64,000 nt of DNA from Gracilibacillus orientalis (GTDB taxonomy: Bacteria > Bacillota > Bacilli > Bacillales > Amphibacillaceae): the NCBI RefSeq assembly GCF_900114645.1, contig NZ_FOTR01000003.1, forward strand, positions 1 through 64,000, read 5' to 3'. Below the pieces are notes generated by a model, which saw nothing but the letters and a program-made list of their open reading frames with translations, searched no databases and was not told where the DNA came from. Shown here one piece after another: positions 17,199 to 26,656 of this stretch; the first letter of the stretch is position 1; every line of letters starts with the position of its first letter. A program made the position numbers and the translations under genes.

Positions 17199-17250
17199 CT
17201 GAAGATCCACTTTTGCAGGAGCGAACTCCTCCTGCAAAAGTTAGCTGAAG
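17199..17250 (-). repeat. Conserved-flank hairpin, copy 2
   Basis: The same module read on the minus strand: CAGCTAACTT, arm, loop, arm, AAGTGGATCTTCAG. The arms ACTTTTGCAGGAG (17209-17221 on plus) and CTCCTGCAAAAGT (17229-17241) pair over 13 bp. The arm sequence differs from copies 1 and 3 but is again fully compensated. Confidence 0.7.
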
Positions 17251-17405
17251 AACATGCCCCTAGGAAAGTGAAACGGTCAGCCGCAGCGGTTGGCTTGCAC
17301 AAGCTATCTTTCAAAATGGCGTCTTACAGACAGTTAGCACTGTGATAAAAGTTGTGATACCAATGATTATATGCTTCCTTTACTTGCCAAAATACTTGCA
17401 AAAAA

Positions 17406-17438
17406 AAGAACCCGATTCATTTTTCGAAACGGGTTCTT
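17406..17438 (-). terminator. Terminator of the aldo/keto reductase gene
   Basis: A 13-bp stem with one mismatch (17406-17418 with 17426-17438), followed on the minus strand by a run of T residues. It lies about 20 bp behind the stop codon. Confidence 0.85.
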
Positions 17439-17459
17439 AGTTATAAAATATAGTAGCTA

Positions 17460-18299
17460 TTATCGTTTATTAAATGTGTCCGGATCAGGACCAACACGTT
17501 CGTCCTTATTCATATCGTGAATTAATTTCAATTCCTCTTCTGATAATTCAAAATCAAATACATCTGCATTATCATGAATACGATGCTGTTTCACTGATTT
17601 CGGAATAGTCACAACCTCTTGTTGTAAATCCCAACGCAAAATAACTTGTGCTGTCGACTTACCATGACGTTTTGCAATATCAGTTAATGTTGGATCATCT
17701 AAAAGTTTTCCTTGTTTCAGTGGAGACCATGCCTCTAACTGAATATTATGTTTTTTGCAGAATTCTTGCAAACTGCGTTGTTGCAGATGCGGATGATATT
17801 CGACTTGATTTACCATTGGTGCCACTTCTGCATCATTGATCAAATCTTCTAAATGATGTTCTTTAAAATTACTTACACCAATTGCACGAATTTTCCCATC
17901 ATTATATAACTTCTCCATTGCCTTCCAAGACTCTTTATATTTATTTAGCTCTGGAACTGGCCAGTGGATTAAATATAAATCCAAATATTCCAATTCCAAT
18001 TTATTTAAGCTTGTTTCAAATGCTTTAAGTGTTTCTTCATAGCCTTGATCTCCATTCCAAAGCTTAGAAGTAATAAATAATTCTTCACGAGGAATACCAG
18101 AATCTTTGATTGCTTTGCCTACACCTTCTTCGTTACCATAAACGGCTGCTGTATCAATACTCTTGTAACCATGTTCAAGTGCCCACTTAACGGAATTGTA
18201 TACTTCTTCTCCTTCTTCCACCAAGAAAACGCCTAAACCAAACGACGGCATTTTGACACCATTATGTAGCGTAGTAGTTGATTGCAAACTATTTACCAT
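17460..18299 (-). CDS. Aldo/keto reductase (2,5-diketogluconate reductase type)
   Basis: A 279-residue NADPH-dependent oxidoreductase of the AKR superfamily. The catalytic tetrad is visible as D (SIDTAAVYGNE), Y in the same block, K (ITSKLW) and H (YLIHWPVP). The C-terminal nucleotide-binding segment IPKSVKQHRIHDN is intact. ATG 18299 with GGGAGG 7 bases upstream is the start, although the frame is open 50 codons further upstream. It resembles YvgN/YtbE-type Bacillus enzymes that reduce methylglyoxal and other aldehydes; the physiological substrate is open. It is transcribed alone. Confidence 0.9.
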   Translation of the reverse strand: MVNSLQSTTTLHNGVKMPSFGLGVFLVEEGEEVYNSVKWALEHGYKSIDTAAVYGNEEGVGKAIKDSGIPREELFITSKLWNGDQGYEETLKAFETSLNKLELEYLDLYLIHWPVPELNKYKESWKAMEKLYNDGKIRAIGVSNFKEHHLEDLINDAEVAPMVNQVEYHPHLQQRSLQEFCKKHNIQLEAWSPLKQGKLLDDPTLTDIAKRHGKSTAQVILRWDLQQEVVTIPKSVKQHRIHDNADVFDFELSEEELKLIHDMNKDERVGPDPDTFNKR

Positions 18300-18414
18300 C
18301 TCAAATTCCTCCCTTTGTTCATTGTCTATACTATCTTGCCACAATCCACCAAAAATGAAAAACATTGTGCTCATTAGAAATGTAGCGGCTTCAGAATCAA
18401 CGGAGATAAAGGAA

Positions 18415-18548
18415 TCACGGTGAGCAAGTGACACGATGATGACTTTCACCCAAGGGCATAAGGGCGATTCGTGAAGTCACCTAGTTTCTGGGCGCTCGGA
18501 ACTAGACATCACCGTTACAAACTTTCTTATCTCAATAAAAGTTTGTGC
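18415..18548. repeat. Structured GC-rich intergenic block
   Basis: The gap between the aldo/keto reductase and HelD holds nested inverted repeats. TCACGGTGA near the left end faces TCACCGT near 18510, CTAGTT/AACTAG form a small hairpin near 18481-18506, and ACAAACTTT/AAAGTTTGT pair at about 18519-18548. It has higher GC than the surroundings and no gene. It may be another interspersed repeat; the last hairpin may help end HelD transcription. Confidence 0.4.
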
Positions 18549-18568
18549 GCCCGTTTAATATCTGATAT

Positions 18569-20938
18569 TCACCCTGTCCCTTTGTCCCCAATTTGATGAA
18601 CTTTGTAATAGCGATATTGCTGTTTAGGTATGTTTTCGATAAAGTGAGTTGGTTTACCGATTGTAAATAGTGCTAGTTGGTGCATAGCTCTTGTACATGC
18701 GGTATAGAATAAATTTCGTTCTAACTCATCCTGATAATTGTCATTAGATGCATCGGCAATAATAACCGCATCGAATTCAATTCCTTTCGCAAGATATGCA
18801 GGGATTACTACAATACCTTTTTCAAAAGTGTGTGCATCCTGTGTCATTAAATGAACGTCAATGCGATTTTTTGATCGCACATATAAGTCCAAACACTCTT
18901 TCATCGTTTTTCCGATTAATGCAATCGTTTCGTTACCTTCTTCTTTATATTCGTTTATTTGATCCAACACTCTTTCAATCAAAATATCACGTTGTTCTAC
19001 TTCCATTACAATTGGCGTATCCCCATCGCGTTCAAATGGCTCAATTAAATCACCATTGGGCATAAATGATTTGGTGAATTCTACGATCGGAGCTGTCGAA
19101 CGATAGCTTCTGGTCAATACAATTCTTTCATGTTTTTCCTGCCATTTCTCTGATAATAAAGTCTCTTCTCTTAAAGCATGTGCATAAATGGCTTGATTAA
19201 TATCCCCTAATAATGTCATACGGCTTACCGGGAACATCTGCTTCATCAATGTAAACTGAAAAGGTGTATAATCTTGTGCTTCATCGATGAACAAGTGTTG
19301 AATCGAGCGCTGAGCATCAAATCCCAACAAGCCTTTTTCAAAGTAAATATATGCAGGTGCATCTTCCCAGGTTATATATTTTTGTTTTAAATATTCATCC
19401 GTTATACGACATATTTCCTGCCATTGAGTTGGAAGTGTAACTTTTTTATCCACAGTCCATTCCATGCTTGTAAATAACTGGCGAAACGTTTTAAGTGGAT
19501 CAACAAACGCTAATTGCTTAACCTTCTTTCTTAGTGGTCGAAGTCGCCAAGCAACTACTCGTTTACGTAACAGTTCTTCTTCACGATCATAGTCATCAAA
19601 CGTCTCTTCCGAAAATTGGTTTTCTTCTTGCAATGTATTGTGGACATCGACATAATCTGCCCTTTCCAATAATTCACTTTCTTCTAATGCCCAATCTTTC
19701 TCTCTCTCAACCTTCTCTAGTCTTTTCAGTTGATACAGTATCCAATTGGCAACTTTTTCTAGGCGCTCTGGAATAGCTAAAGAGCTTTCTGTCTGGTAGA
19801 AATATTTTTCAACCATTTGTTTTGGGATAACGGTTTGCCCTCTAAACGTAATATTGCGAAAAACAAGTCCTTTATTAGCAAGTTGATCTAAAAAGTGATC
19901 GATTAAATCTTTATATTCTAAACTAGCTTTGTAGTGCATTGCTTCTACTCTTGTTTCATAATTCTCGGCTTGTTTTTGTAAATAATACTCCATTTGTTCG
20001 AAAGGAGTTTCCAATTGAAAACTGTCATCTAATTGCCGGTGCAAATATTGATAAAAGGTCATTTGTTGCATGTTATCTTCACCAAGATCTGGCAGAACAG
20101 TTGCTACATAACTGTTGAATAATGGATTTGGTGAAAAAAGTACGATTTGCTCGGACGTTAATGTTTCGCGATATCGATACAATAAGTAAGCTACACGTTG
20201 CAATGCTGCAGAAGTTTTGCCACTACCTGCAACACCTTGAACAATAAGTACCCTTGACTTTTCATTACGTATAATTTGATTCTGCTCTTTTTGAATTGTT
20301 GATACAATGCTTTTCATTTTCGTGCTTGCCTGATTACCTAGTACAGACTGGAGTAAATGATCACCAATTGTCAGACCCGTGTCGAACATTCCTTGTAATT
20401 CACCATTACGAATCATATATTGTCGTTTTAGCATTATTTCCCCGGAAATATTTTCTTGAACAGTGTCGTAACTTGCCGGACCTGGTGGATAATCATAGTA
20501 CATGCTCGAAATAGGTGCTCTCCAGTCATATACGAGGAAATTTTCTTCTTCTTCATCCATCACAGAGGCCAAACCAATATAAATCGGTTGTTCAGCAGAC
20601 TGGCCATCTTCCTTAAAGTCAATTCGTCCAAAATAAGGTTTATTCCTTAGACGGTGCAGAATATCTAAACGTTCACTTACTTGCCCATGACTTCGCTCCC
20701 GTTCCGACAGAAACTCTGCTTGCTGTTTGATACTGGCTTCTGTTTCAACTTTATCGTCCATTTCTTCGATATTTACCGTTACGTCTTCCCAAAAATCACG
20801 TCTGATATCAATGACATCTTCTTTTAAACCTTTTACTCTCGATTGCAGTGATGTGATTTTCTTTCTAATTTCACCCACTACCTCAGTTACCCTATGTTTT
20901 TCTTGCTGCCATTCTTGATCTTCTCGCTGCTCTGCCAC
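18569..20938 (-). CDS. helD: HelD, RNA polymerase recycling motor ATPase
   Basis: A protein of about 789 residues with the HelD architecture: an N-terminal coiled-coil arm that enters the RNA polymerase secondary channel, a UvrD-like ATPase with Walker A GVAGSGKTS (near residue 230), a central insertion, and the second ATPase domain with LFIDEAQDYTPFQ and LTRSYRSTAPI. HelD removes RNA polymerase from DNA and nucleic acid to recycle it; it is not a replicative helicase. GTG 20938 is preferred because CGGAGG lies 8 bases upstream, whereas GTG 20947 overlaps that RBS. It is monocistronic. Confidence 0.92.
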   Translation of the reverse strand: MAEQREDQEWQQEKHRVTEVVGEIRKKITSLQSRVKGLKEDVIDIRRDFWEDVTVNIEEMDDKVETEASIKQQAEFLSERERSHGQVSERLDILHRLRNKPYFGRIDFKEDGQSAEQPIYIGLASVMDEEEENFLVYDWRAPISSMYYDYPPGPASYDTVQENISGEIMLKRQYMIRNGELQGMFDTGLTIGDHLLQSVLGNQASTKMKSIVSTIQKEQNQIIRNEKSRVLIVQGVAGSGKTSAALQRVAYLLYRYRETLTSEQIVLFSPNPLFNSYVATVLPDLGEDNMQQMTFYQYLHRQLDDSFQLETPFEQMEYYLQKQAENYETRVEAMHYKASLEYKDLIDHFLDQLANKGLVFRNITFRGQTVIPKQMVEKYFYQTESSLAIPERLEKVANWILYQLKRLEKVEREKDWALEESELLERADYVDVHNTLQEENQFSEETFDDYDREEELLRKRVVAWRLRPLRKKVKQLAFVDPLKTFRQLFTSMEWTVDKKVTLPTQWQEICRITDEYLKQKYITWEDAPAYIYFEKGLLGFDAQRSIQHLFIDEAQDYTPFQFTLMKQMFPVSRMTLLGDINQAIYAHALREETLLSEKWQEKHERIVLTRSYRSTAPIVEFTKSFMPNGDLIEPFERDGDTPIVMEVEQRDILIERVLDQINEYKEEGNETIALIGKTMKECLDLYVRSKNRIDVHLMTQDAHTFEKGIVVIPAYLAKGIEFDAVIIADASNDNYQDELERNLFYTACTRAMHQLALFTIGKPTHFIENIPKQQYRYYKVHQIGDKGTG

Positions 20939-20999
20939 TGATTCCACCTCCGTGACGTTTATTTTGTCATCTCTTTATTATATTCCAACTAAACTTGTA

Positions 21000-22817
21000 T
21001 CAATCATAAACAGTTTGTACAGTTTGTGTTGTGACTAGATTAGCATAAAAACCTTTTTCTTTCATTAAAGACAAATGGGTTCCTTTTTCAATGATTTTTC
21101 CTTCCTTTAGGACAAGTATCATATCAGCCTTCTCAATTGTATTCAAGCGATGTGCAATCACAAAGCTAGTCTTCCCTTTCATTAATGTTTCTAATGCATC
21201 TGTTATTTTTAATTCTGTTATCGTATCAATACTGCTTGTTGCCTCATCCAATATTAAAATAGAAGGATTTGCGAGCATCGTCCTTGCAATCACAAGCAGC
21301 TGCCGTTGTCCCTGGCTAATCCCTTGCCCATTACCTTTAAGCACCGTATCATATTGCTTTGGTAATTGTTCAATAAAAGCATGGGCATTCGCCATTTTAG
21401 CAGATTCTTCCACTTCCTGATCAGTAGCGTTTAGCTTTCCGTAACGAATATTTTCTCTAACCGTTGTGTCAAATAAGGAAGAATCCTGTAATACGATACC
21501 TAAATGACTCCGAATGCTTTTATTTGTCAAATTCCTCATCGATTGGTCATCTAGTAAAATCTCTCCTTCTTGTTCTTCAAAAAACCTGGCTAACAAGGAA
21601 ATAATCGTTGTTTTCCCTGCTCCTGTAGGTCCAACTAATGCTACTGTTTGACCCTGTTTTGCGTGGAACGAGATATCTTGTAAGACATGTTCATCGGTAT
21701 GATAGGAAAATGAAACATGACGAAAAGCCACATCCCCTTTTACATGTTGAATATCCTGTTTCTTATGGTCTGTTTCTTCTTCTTGATCCATTACTTCAAA
21801 CGCTCGCTCAGCACCGGCCACTGCGGACAAAATTGTATTAAATTGATTAGCTAAATCATTTAGCGGACGGGTGAACTGGCGTGCATAAGTCGTGAAAGTC
21901 ACAATGATACCAATTGTAATGGTGGTTGCGTTCGTAGCTAGCACAACCCAGCCACCAAACCCGACAATAACCGCAAAACCGAAGTTATTTAAACCATTCA
22001 TTAATTTCGGAATAAACCCGGAATATACTTGAGCCCAGTATCCTACCTTTCTTAATTTTTTATTATGTTGTTGATATTGATCGATCACACGATGCTCCTG
22101 GTGAAACAGTTTCACCATCGAGTGACCTGATAATGTTTCCTCTAAAAAACCAGTCATTTCACCCAGTTCATTCTGTTGTTCCTTAAAATAATAACTCGTT
22201 CTATTCGTAATCCATTTCATTCCGAGATACATTAACGGAACAATCGTTATAATCATTAGAGTTAAAAGCGGACTAAGCAAGACCATCACAACTAATGTTC
22301 CCACTAGTGTCAATATACTTGTCGTCACTTGAATGACAGCAGTGTTCAACGTTCTGCTGACATTTTCAATATCATTGGTCAGCCTGCTCATCAAATCCCC
22401 ACTTTGGGATTTCTGAAACTGTATAATCGGCAAACGTATAACATGTTCAAATAATTCTTTCCGCATTGCAAAAACGGCATTTTGCGAAACATCAATCATC
22501 CAATAATTTTGCAGTGCAAGTGTTACAGAGTGTAAAACAAAAACGATGGCTAACAGCATAAGAATTACTTCAAATGCTAAAACACTTTCTGCTCCTGTCA
22601 TTATATCTACAGCTACTCCAATAAAATATGGGCCAAGCAAGGACAAAACAGCACTTAAAAACACCATGACTAAAACGAGCCAAAACATGATCTTGTCTGC
22701 TTTCATATAGTTCCAAATGCGAGTTATGGTAGCGCGCAAGTTTTTTACTTTTGGTTTTTTGCCTATCATGGGGTGATGTCTTGATGGGGGCTGAACTTCT
22801 CCTTTTTTGTTAGTCAT
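21000..22817 (-). CDS. ABC exporter half-transporter, second subunit (YfiC type)
   Basis: A 605-residue type IV exporter half: six membrane segments (about residues 40-320) fused to an ATPase domain with Walker A GPTGAGKTT, signature ISQGQRQ and Walker B ILILDEATSSID with the catalytic glutamate intact. The start ATG 22817 lies inside the end of the upstream exporter gene (8-bp overlap), indicating translational coupling. The pair matches the size of the B. subtilis YfiB/YfiC proteins (573 and about 604 residues), members of the heterodimeric multidrug exporter group. The substrate is unknown. Confidence 0.9.
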   Translation of the reverse strand: MTNKKGEVQPPSRHHPMIGKKPKVKNLRATITRIWNYMKADKIMFWLVLVMVFLSAVLSLLGPYFIGVAVDIMTGAESVLAFEVILMLLAIVFVLHSVTLALQNYWMIDVSQNAVFAMRKELFEHVIRLPIIQFQKSQSGDLMSRLTNDIENVSRTLNTAVIQVTTSILTLVGTLVVMVLLSPLLTLMIITIVPLMYLGMKWITNRTSYYFKEQQNELGEMTGFLEETLSGHSMVKLFHQEHRVIDQYQQHNKKLRKVGYWAQVYSGFIPKLMNGLNNFGFAVIVGFGGWVVLATNATTITIGIIVTFTTYARQFTRPLNDLANQFNTILSAVAGAERAFEVMDQEEETDHKKQDIQHVKGDVAFRHVSFSYHTDEHVLQDISFHAKQGQTVALVGPTGAGKTTIISLLARFFEEQEGEILLDDQSMRNLTNKSIRSHLGIVLQDSSLFDTTVRENIRYGKLNATDQEVEESAKMANAHAFIEQLPKQYDTVLKGNGQGISQGQRQLLVIARTMLANPSILILDEATSSIDTITELKITDALETLMKGKTSFVIAHRLNTIEKADMILVLKEGKIIEKGTHLSLMKEKGFYANLVTTQTVQTVYD

Positions 22818-24531
22818 CAAGTGTCACCCCTTTCTTTTGCTGTGAATCCCATAATGTTTGATATAAGGCGTTCGTTTGTAGTAACTGCCGATGTGTTCCC
22901 AATCCGACAATACTCCCTTTTTCTAACACAATAATCTGATCAGCATCTTGTACAGAACTAATTTTTTGTGAAACGATAAAAGTAGTACATCGCCTCTCCC
23001 TAATCGTTGCTAACACATCTGACTCAGTAGTAGCATCTAGTGCACTGGTACTATCATCGAGCAGTAATACATGCGGATTATCTGCTAGTGCGCGGGCAAT
23101 GGATAATCGTTGTTTTTGCCCCCCTGACAGGTTTACACCTCTTTGACCGATTACGGTTTGATAGGTATTTGGCAAAGTCATAATAAAATCATGCAGTTGG
23201 GCTTCTTTCGCAACTTTTTCTGCTTGCTCTTGTGACAGATGCTCGTTTCCCCATGTAATATTATCTAGTATTGTTCCAGAGAATAAAAAACCTTCCTGAG
23301 GTACTAACGTCACATCGTGTCTTACCTTATTTCCTAATTGCTCCATCGGTTTACCATCTACATAAATGGTTCCTGCTGAGGGATGATAGAGATATGGAAT
23401 AAGATGTAATAATGTTGTTTTTCCTGCCCCGGTTTCTCCTAAAATACCTATCTTTTCTCCTGCCTTAACCTGGAAATTAATAGCTCTTAATACTTCCTGA
23501 CTTGTATCGGGATAGGTGAAAGAAACATTGTCAAATTGAATATCACCTTTAATCATCTCTCTTTGCTGCTGTTTGATAACCACATCATCTGCCGGTTGCA
23601 CAAGAATATCATTAATTCGGTTCGCGGAAGCTCGCCCTCTTGATAGGTTCATGAGTAAAAAGGCAAACACACCAAAGGATGCCAGCATTCTTGTTGCATA
23701 GTTGATAACACCGACTACTTCACCAGCCCTAGCTGAACCTGTGTCAAGTTGAATAAAACCAAACCATAATAATCCAATCATAGCTATGTTCATAATTAAC
23801 ATGACAATGGGCATGACAATTTCCATTACCCATAATGCTTGTCTATTTTTATCCTTCAGTTTTGTATTCACTTTTGAAAAACGGTTATTTTCAAATGTCA
23901 TACGATGAAATGCTTTCACTAGTTTTATTGCCAACAGGTTTTCACGAATAACGTTATTAACTTGATCAATCCACCCCTGCACATGACGAAATAGCCTCAT
24001 TCCTTTCAACATTAACCAAAACATAACCACAAATAAGATAGGAATCGTAGCTAATAAAATTTGAGCCAAAGGTATGTTTAAGGTAAATGACATCACAATG
24101 CCAAAAATGATAAACAAAGGAGCCCGCAACATAATCCGCATAAAGGCAAATAATAGGTTTTGGACTTGTATCACGTCATTCGTCATTCTCGTCAATAATG
24201 TAGATGTGGCAAATTGTTGAATTTTCATCGCTGAAAACATTTGAATATTACGGAACAAATCGCTTCTGATATCATATCCTACACCTTGACTGACTTCTGC
24301 TGCAAAAAAGGAACTTGTAATACCGGCTGCAAATGCCAATAAGGTGATTGCTAACAGAATGGCTCCATACAAATAAATAGTTGACATATCTTCTGCGATA
24401 ATGCCATCATCTATCATTTTTGCCATAATAATCGGCTGTACCAATTCTACAATTAACTCTACAACCATTAGAAATAGTGCTAGGAACATTGCTTTTCTAT
24501 ATGTATTTGCATATTTAAATATAATTTTCAT
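22810..24531 (-). CDS. ABC exporter half-transporter, first subunit (YfiB type)
   Basis: A 573-residue half-transporter with six membrane segments (about residues 15-300) and an ATPase domain with Walker A GETGAGKTT and signature LSGGQKQ. Walker B is LLLDDSTSALD, so the usual catalytic glutamate is aspartate. With the intact partner this gives one degenerate and one consensus ATP site, as known for heterodimeric exporters such as BmrCD. GGAGG lies 5 bases before ATG 24531. The next gene overlaps its end. Confidence 0.9.
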   Translation of the reverse strand: MKIIFKYANTYRKAMFLALFLMVVELIVELVQPIIMAKMIDDGIIAEDMSTIYLYGAILLAITLLAFAAGITSSFFAAEVSQGVGYDIRSDLFRNIQMFSAMKIQQFATSTLLTRMTNDVIQVQNLLFAFMRIMLRAPLFIIFGIVMSFTLNIPLAQILLATIPILFVVMFWLMLKGMRLFRHVQGWIDQVNNVIRENLLAIKLVKAFHRMTFENNRFSKVNTKLKDKNRQALWVMEIVMPIVMLIMNIAMIGLLWFGFIQLDTGSARAGEVVGVINYATRMLASFGVFAFLLMNLSRGRASANRINDILVQPADDVVIKQQQREMIKGDIQFDNVSFTYPDTSQEVLRAINFQVKAGEKIGILGETGAGKTTLLHLIPYLYHPSAGTIYVDGKPMEQLGNKVRHDVTLVPQEGFLFSGTILDNITWGNEHLSQEQAEKVAKEAQLHDFIMTLPNTYQTVIGQRGVNLSGGQKQRLSIARALADNPHVLLLDDSTSALDATTESDVLATIRERRCTTFIVSQKISSVQDADQIIVLEKGSIVGLGTHRQLLQTNALYQTLWDSQQKKGVTLDD

Positions 24532-24816
24532 TGTTATCCTCCATTATCTCTCTATTCTATATTATAACGGAATTAAAGCGCTTCCTCCATTCATGTTGTT
24601 TAAGAAGGTGTAAATTTTGTAAAGTAACCGATAAAATTGTTATGTTTTGGTAAATCATATAGATTTTTTAACGTGTTCGATAGATAATGACATTGCAAGA
24701 AAACTATGGAGTTCACAAGGATCCTGTCACCTTTTTACCACTATAATAGAATTTATTGTTTAATCCATAGATAATATTCTTGTAATATTAAGATTTTTAA
24801 GGGGGATTTAAGAGAC

Positions 24817-25812
24817 ATGAAAAAATTACTTTTATTGTTAGTCGCTTTGTTAACTTTCTTTGTTATCACAGCTTGTGGTCAAAGTGATGATTCAAACGGC
24901 AGCAGCAATGATGAGAGTGAACACACAGAAGAAAATACCAACGAGGATACAGATACAGAAGAAACAGCAGAGAATGAAGCAGAAACTAGTGAAGAGGCAG
25001 ACATGCCTGAAGAACTTGTTATGGGCTTTGTTCCATCACAAGATTCTGACACAATAGCAGATACCGTTGAACCTCTAGCAGACAAGCTTTCAGAAGAATT
25101 AGGAATTCCGGTAGAAGGAAAAGTTATGACAAACTACACTGCATTAGTTGAAGCAATGGGAACAAATGAAGTACAAATCGGTTTTATCCCTGCTTTTGCT
25201 TATGTACTAGCAAACGAAAAACATGATGTAGAGGTTATCTTGAAATCTGAACGTTATGGAAGTGGAACATATGTAGCACAATACATTGTCAGCGCTGATT
25301 CTGAATACGAAGAATTAGCGGATCTAGAAGATGCAGTTTGGGCTTTTGGTGATCCATCTTCTACAAGTGGTTACTTATTCCCAGCAGCACAAATTATGGA
25401 CGAATTTGGTGTAGATGATCCACAAACAGAATTTTTCTCTGAAGCATATCAAACTGGTGGGCACGATAACTCAGCAATTGAAGTTTATGAAGGACGTGCA
25501 GATGTAGCAACTACCTTCGATGATGTTCGTACTGAATTGGAAGAAGAATATCCGGATATCATGGAAGAAACAAAAATTCTTGGACATACAGATGAAATAC
25601 CAAACGATACGATTTCTGTAACACCGGAATTAAGTGATGAGTTGGTACAAACTATTAAAGATTCCTTCTTATCATTTAATGATGATGAAGAAATGATCCA
25701 AATTATGAATGATGTGTACAGTTGGGATGCAATCATAAAAGCTGAAGACAGCGAATATGACGTTGTACGCAGCACTTACAACAAGTTTGGTGACGATATA
25801 AGCTTAGATTAA
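24817..25812 (+). CDS. phnD: Phosphonate-type ABC transporter substrate-binding lipoprotein
   Basis: A 331-residue lipoprotein. The signal peptide ends in a lipobox with TACG (cysteine near residue 20), followed by an unusually long acidic, Asn/Glu-rich linker to about residue 65. The PhnD-type binding fold begins near MGFVPSQDSD, and later has GRADVATTFDDVRTELE. It delivers phosphonates or related oxyanions to PhnE. AAGGGGG precedes the ATG. It heads the phnD-phnC-phnE-phnE operon; the 285-bp upstream gap holds only AT-rich sequence expected of a promoter. Confidence 0.9.
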   Translation: MKKLLLLLVALLTFFVITACGQSDDSNGSSNDESEHTEENTNEDTDTEETAENEAETSEEADMPEELVMGFVPSQDSDTIADTVEPLADKLSEELGIPVEGKVMTNYTALVEAMGTNEVQIGFIPAFAYVLANEKHDVEVILKSERYGSGTYVAQYIVSADSEYEELADLEDAVWAFGDPSSTSGYLFPAAQIMDEFGVDDPQTEFFSEAYQTGGHDNSAIEVYEGRADVATTFDDVRTELEEEYPDIMEETKILGHTDEIPNDTISVTPELSDELVQTIKDSFLSFNDDEEMIQIMNDVYSWDAIIKAEDSEYDVVRSTYNKFGDDISLD

Positions 25813-25824
25813 TAAGAAAAGTTT

Positions 25825-25854
25825 AAACAGGAGAGAGCATGCTCTCTCCTGTTT
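25825..25854 (+). terminator. Perfect 30-bp palindrome between phnD and phnC
   Basis: The bases 25825-25854 are fully self-complementary (half AAACAGGAGAGAGCA). Only a weak T-run follows. It probably stabilises the phnD mRNA end or terminates part of transcription so the binding protein is made in excess. Confidence 0.65.
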
Positions 25855-25879
25855 CCATATAAATGAAAGGGGCTAGACC

Positions 25880-26656
25880 ATGATTGAGTTCAATGATGTC
25901 TCACTTGTCTATCCAAATGGGACAGAAGGGTTAAAAAACATAGATCTAAAAATCAACGAAGGAGAATTTGTGGTTATTGTCGGCCTTTCTGGTGCAGGTA
26001 AATCTACTTTTATTCGCAGTATTAACCGTCTCGTAACACCTACTAGTGGCTCTTTATTAGTAGAAGATGAAGATATTTTAAAAGCTAATGGCACAGACTT
26101 ACGAAGGCTCCGCACCAAGATCGGCATGATTTTCCAAAGCTATAATCTGGTAAAGCGGTCAACCGTTTTGAAAAATGTTATATCAGGTCGCTTAGGTTAT
26201 ACAGGTACATTAACAAGTATTTTGAACATTTTTTCTAAAGAAGATAAATTATTAGCTTATGAAAATTTGAAACGTGTAAACATTGAGGAGAAATTATATA
26301 ACCGTGCTGATGAACTGAGTGGTGGGCAGCAGCAACGTGTTAGTATTGCACGTGTGCTGACACAAAAACCGAAATTAATATTAGCAGATGAACCGGTGGC
26401 AAGCCTTGATCCACCTACATCTCATCAGGTAATGAAATATTTAAAACAGATTAATCGTGAAGATAAAATCACAACGATTGTGAATCTTCACTTTATTGAT
26501 ATGGCAATGGAATATGCAGACCGAATTATCGGTATGCGTGCTGGTGAAGTGGTTTTTGATGGACCAGTTAGTGATGTGACTGAACAAACATTTGAAGAAA
26601 TCTATGGTCGCTCTATCCGTGATGAAGATCGTCGAGGAGGGGTGGAGGATGAGTAA
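25880..26656 (+). CDS. phnC: Phosphonate-type ABC transporter ATPase
   Basis: A 258-residue ATP-binding subunit with Walker A GLSGAGKST, signature LSGGQQQRV and Walker B LILADEPVASLDP. The tail (YADRIIGMRAGEVVFDGP) is typical of PhnC. It energises uptake through the two PhnE permeases. AAAGGGG precedes the ATG. Its last 8 bases overlap the start of the first phnE gene. No C-P lyase or phosphonatase gene is nearby, so the imported compound may be processed by enzymes encoded elsewhere. Confidence 0.92.
   Translation: MIEFNDVSLVYPNGTEGLKNIDLKINEGEFVVIVGLSGAGKSTFIRSINRLVTPTSGSLLVEDEDILKANGTDLRRLRTKIGMIFQSYNLVKRSTVLKNVISGRLGYTGTLTSILNIFSKEDKLLAYENLKRVNIEEKLYNRADELSGGQQQRVSIARVLTQKPKLILADEPVASLDPPTSHQVMKYLKQINREDKITTIVNLHFIDMAMEYADRIIGMRAGEVVFDGPVSDVTEQTFEEIYGRSIRDEDRRGGVEDE

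Larger units (their letters stand above)
16854..17349. repeat. MITE-like element with 29-bp terminal inverted repeats
   Basis: The ends 16854-16882 and 17321-17349 are inverted repeats (TATCACRGTGCTAACYGTCT core) with two mismatches in 29 bp. Together they bracket about 496 bp with no credible gene. Inside are GC-rich palindromic blocks and two oppositely oriented copies of the conserved-flank hairpin described separately. Size, terminal repeats and lack of coding capacity fit a non-autonomous mobile element or composite interspersed repeat. No clear target-site duplication was seen. The rest of the 775-bp gap between ferredoxin and the aldo/keto reductase shows nothing else recognisable. Confidence 0.7.

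Noticed and set aside
16854-17349. CRISPR array or tandem repeat in the repetitive gap
   Set aside because: The repeats are inverted and of unequal sequence, with no regular direct repeats or spacers and no cas genes.
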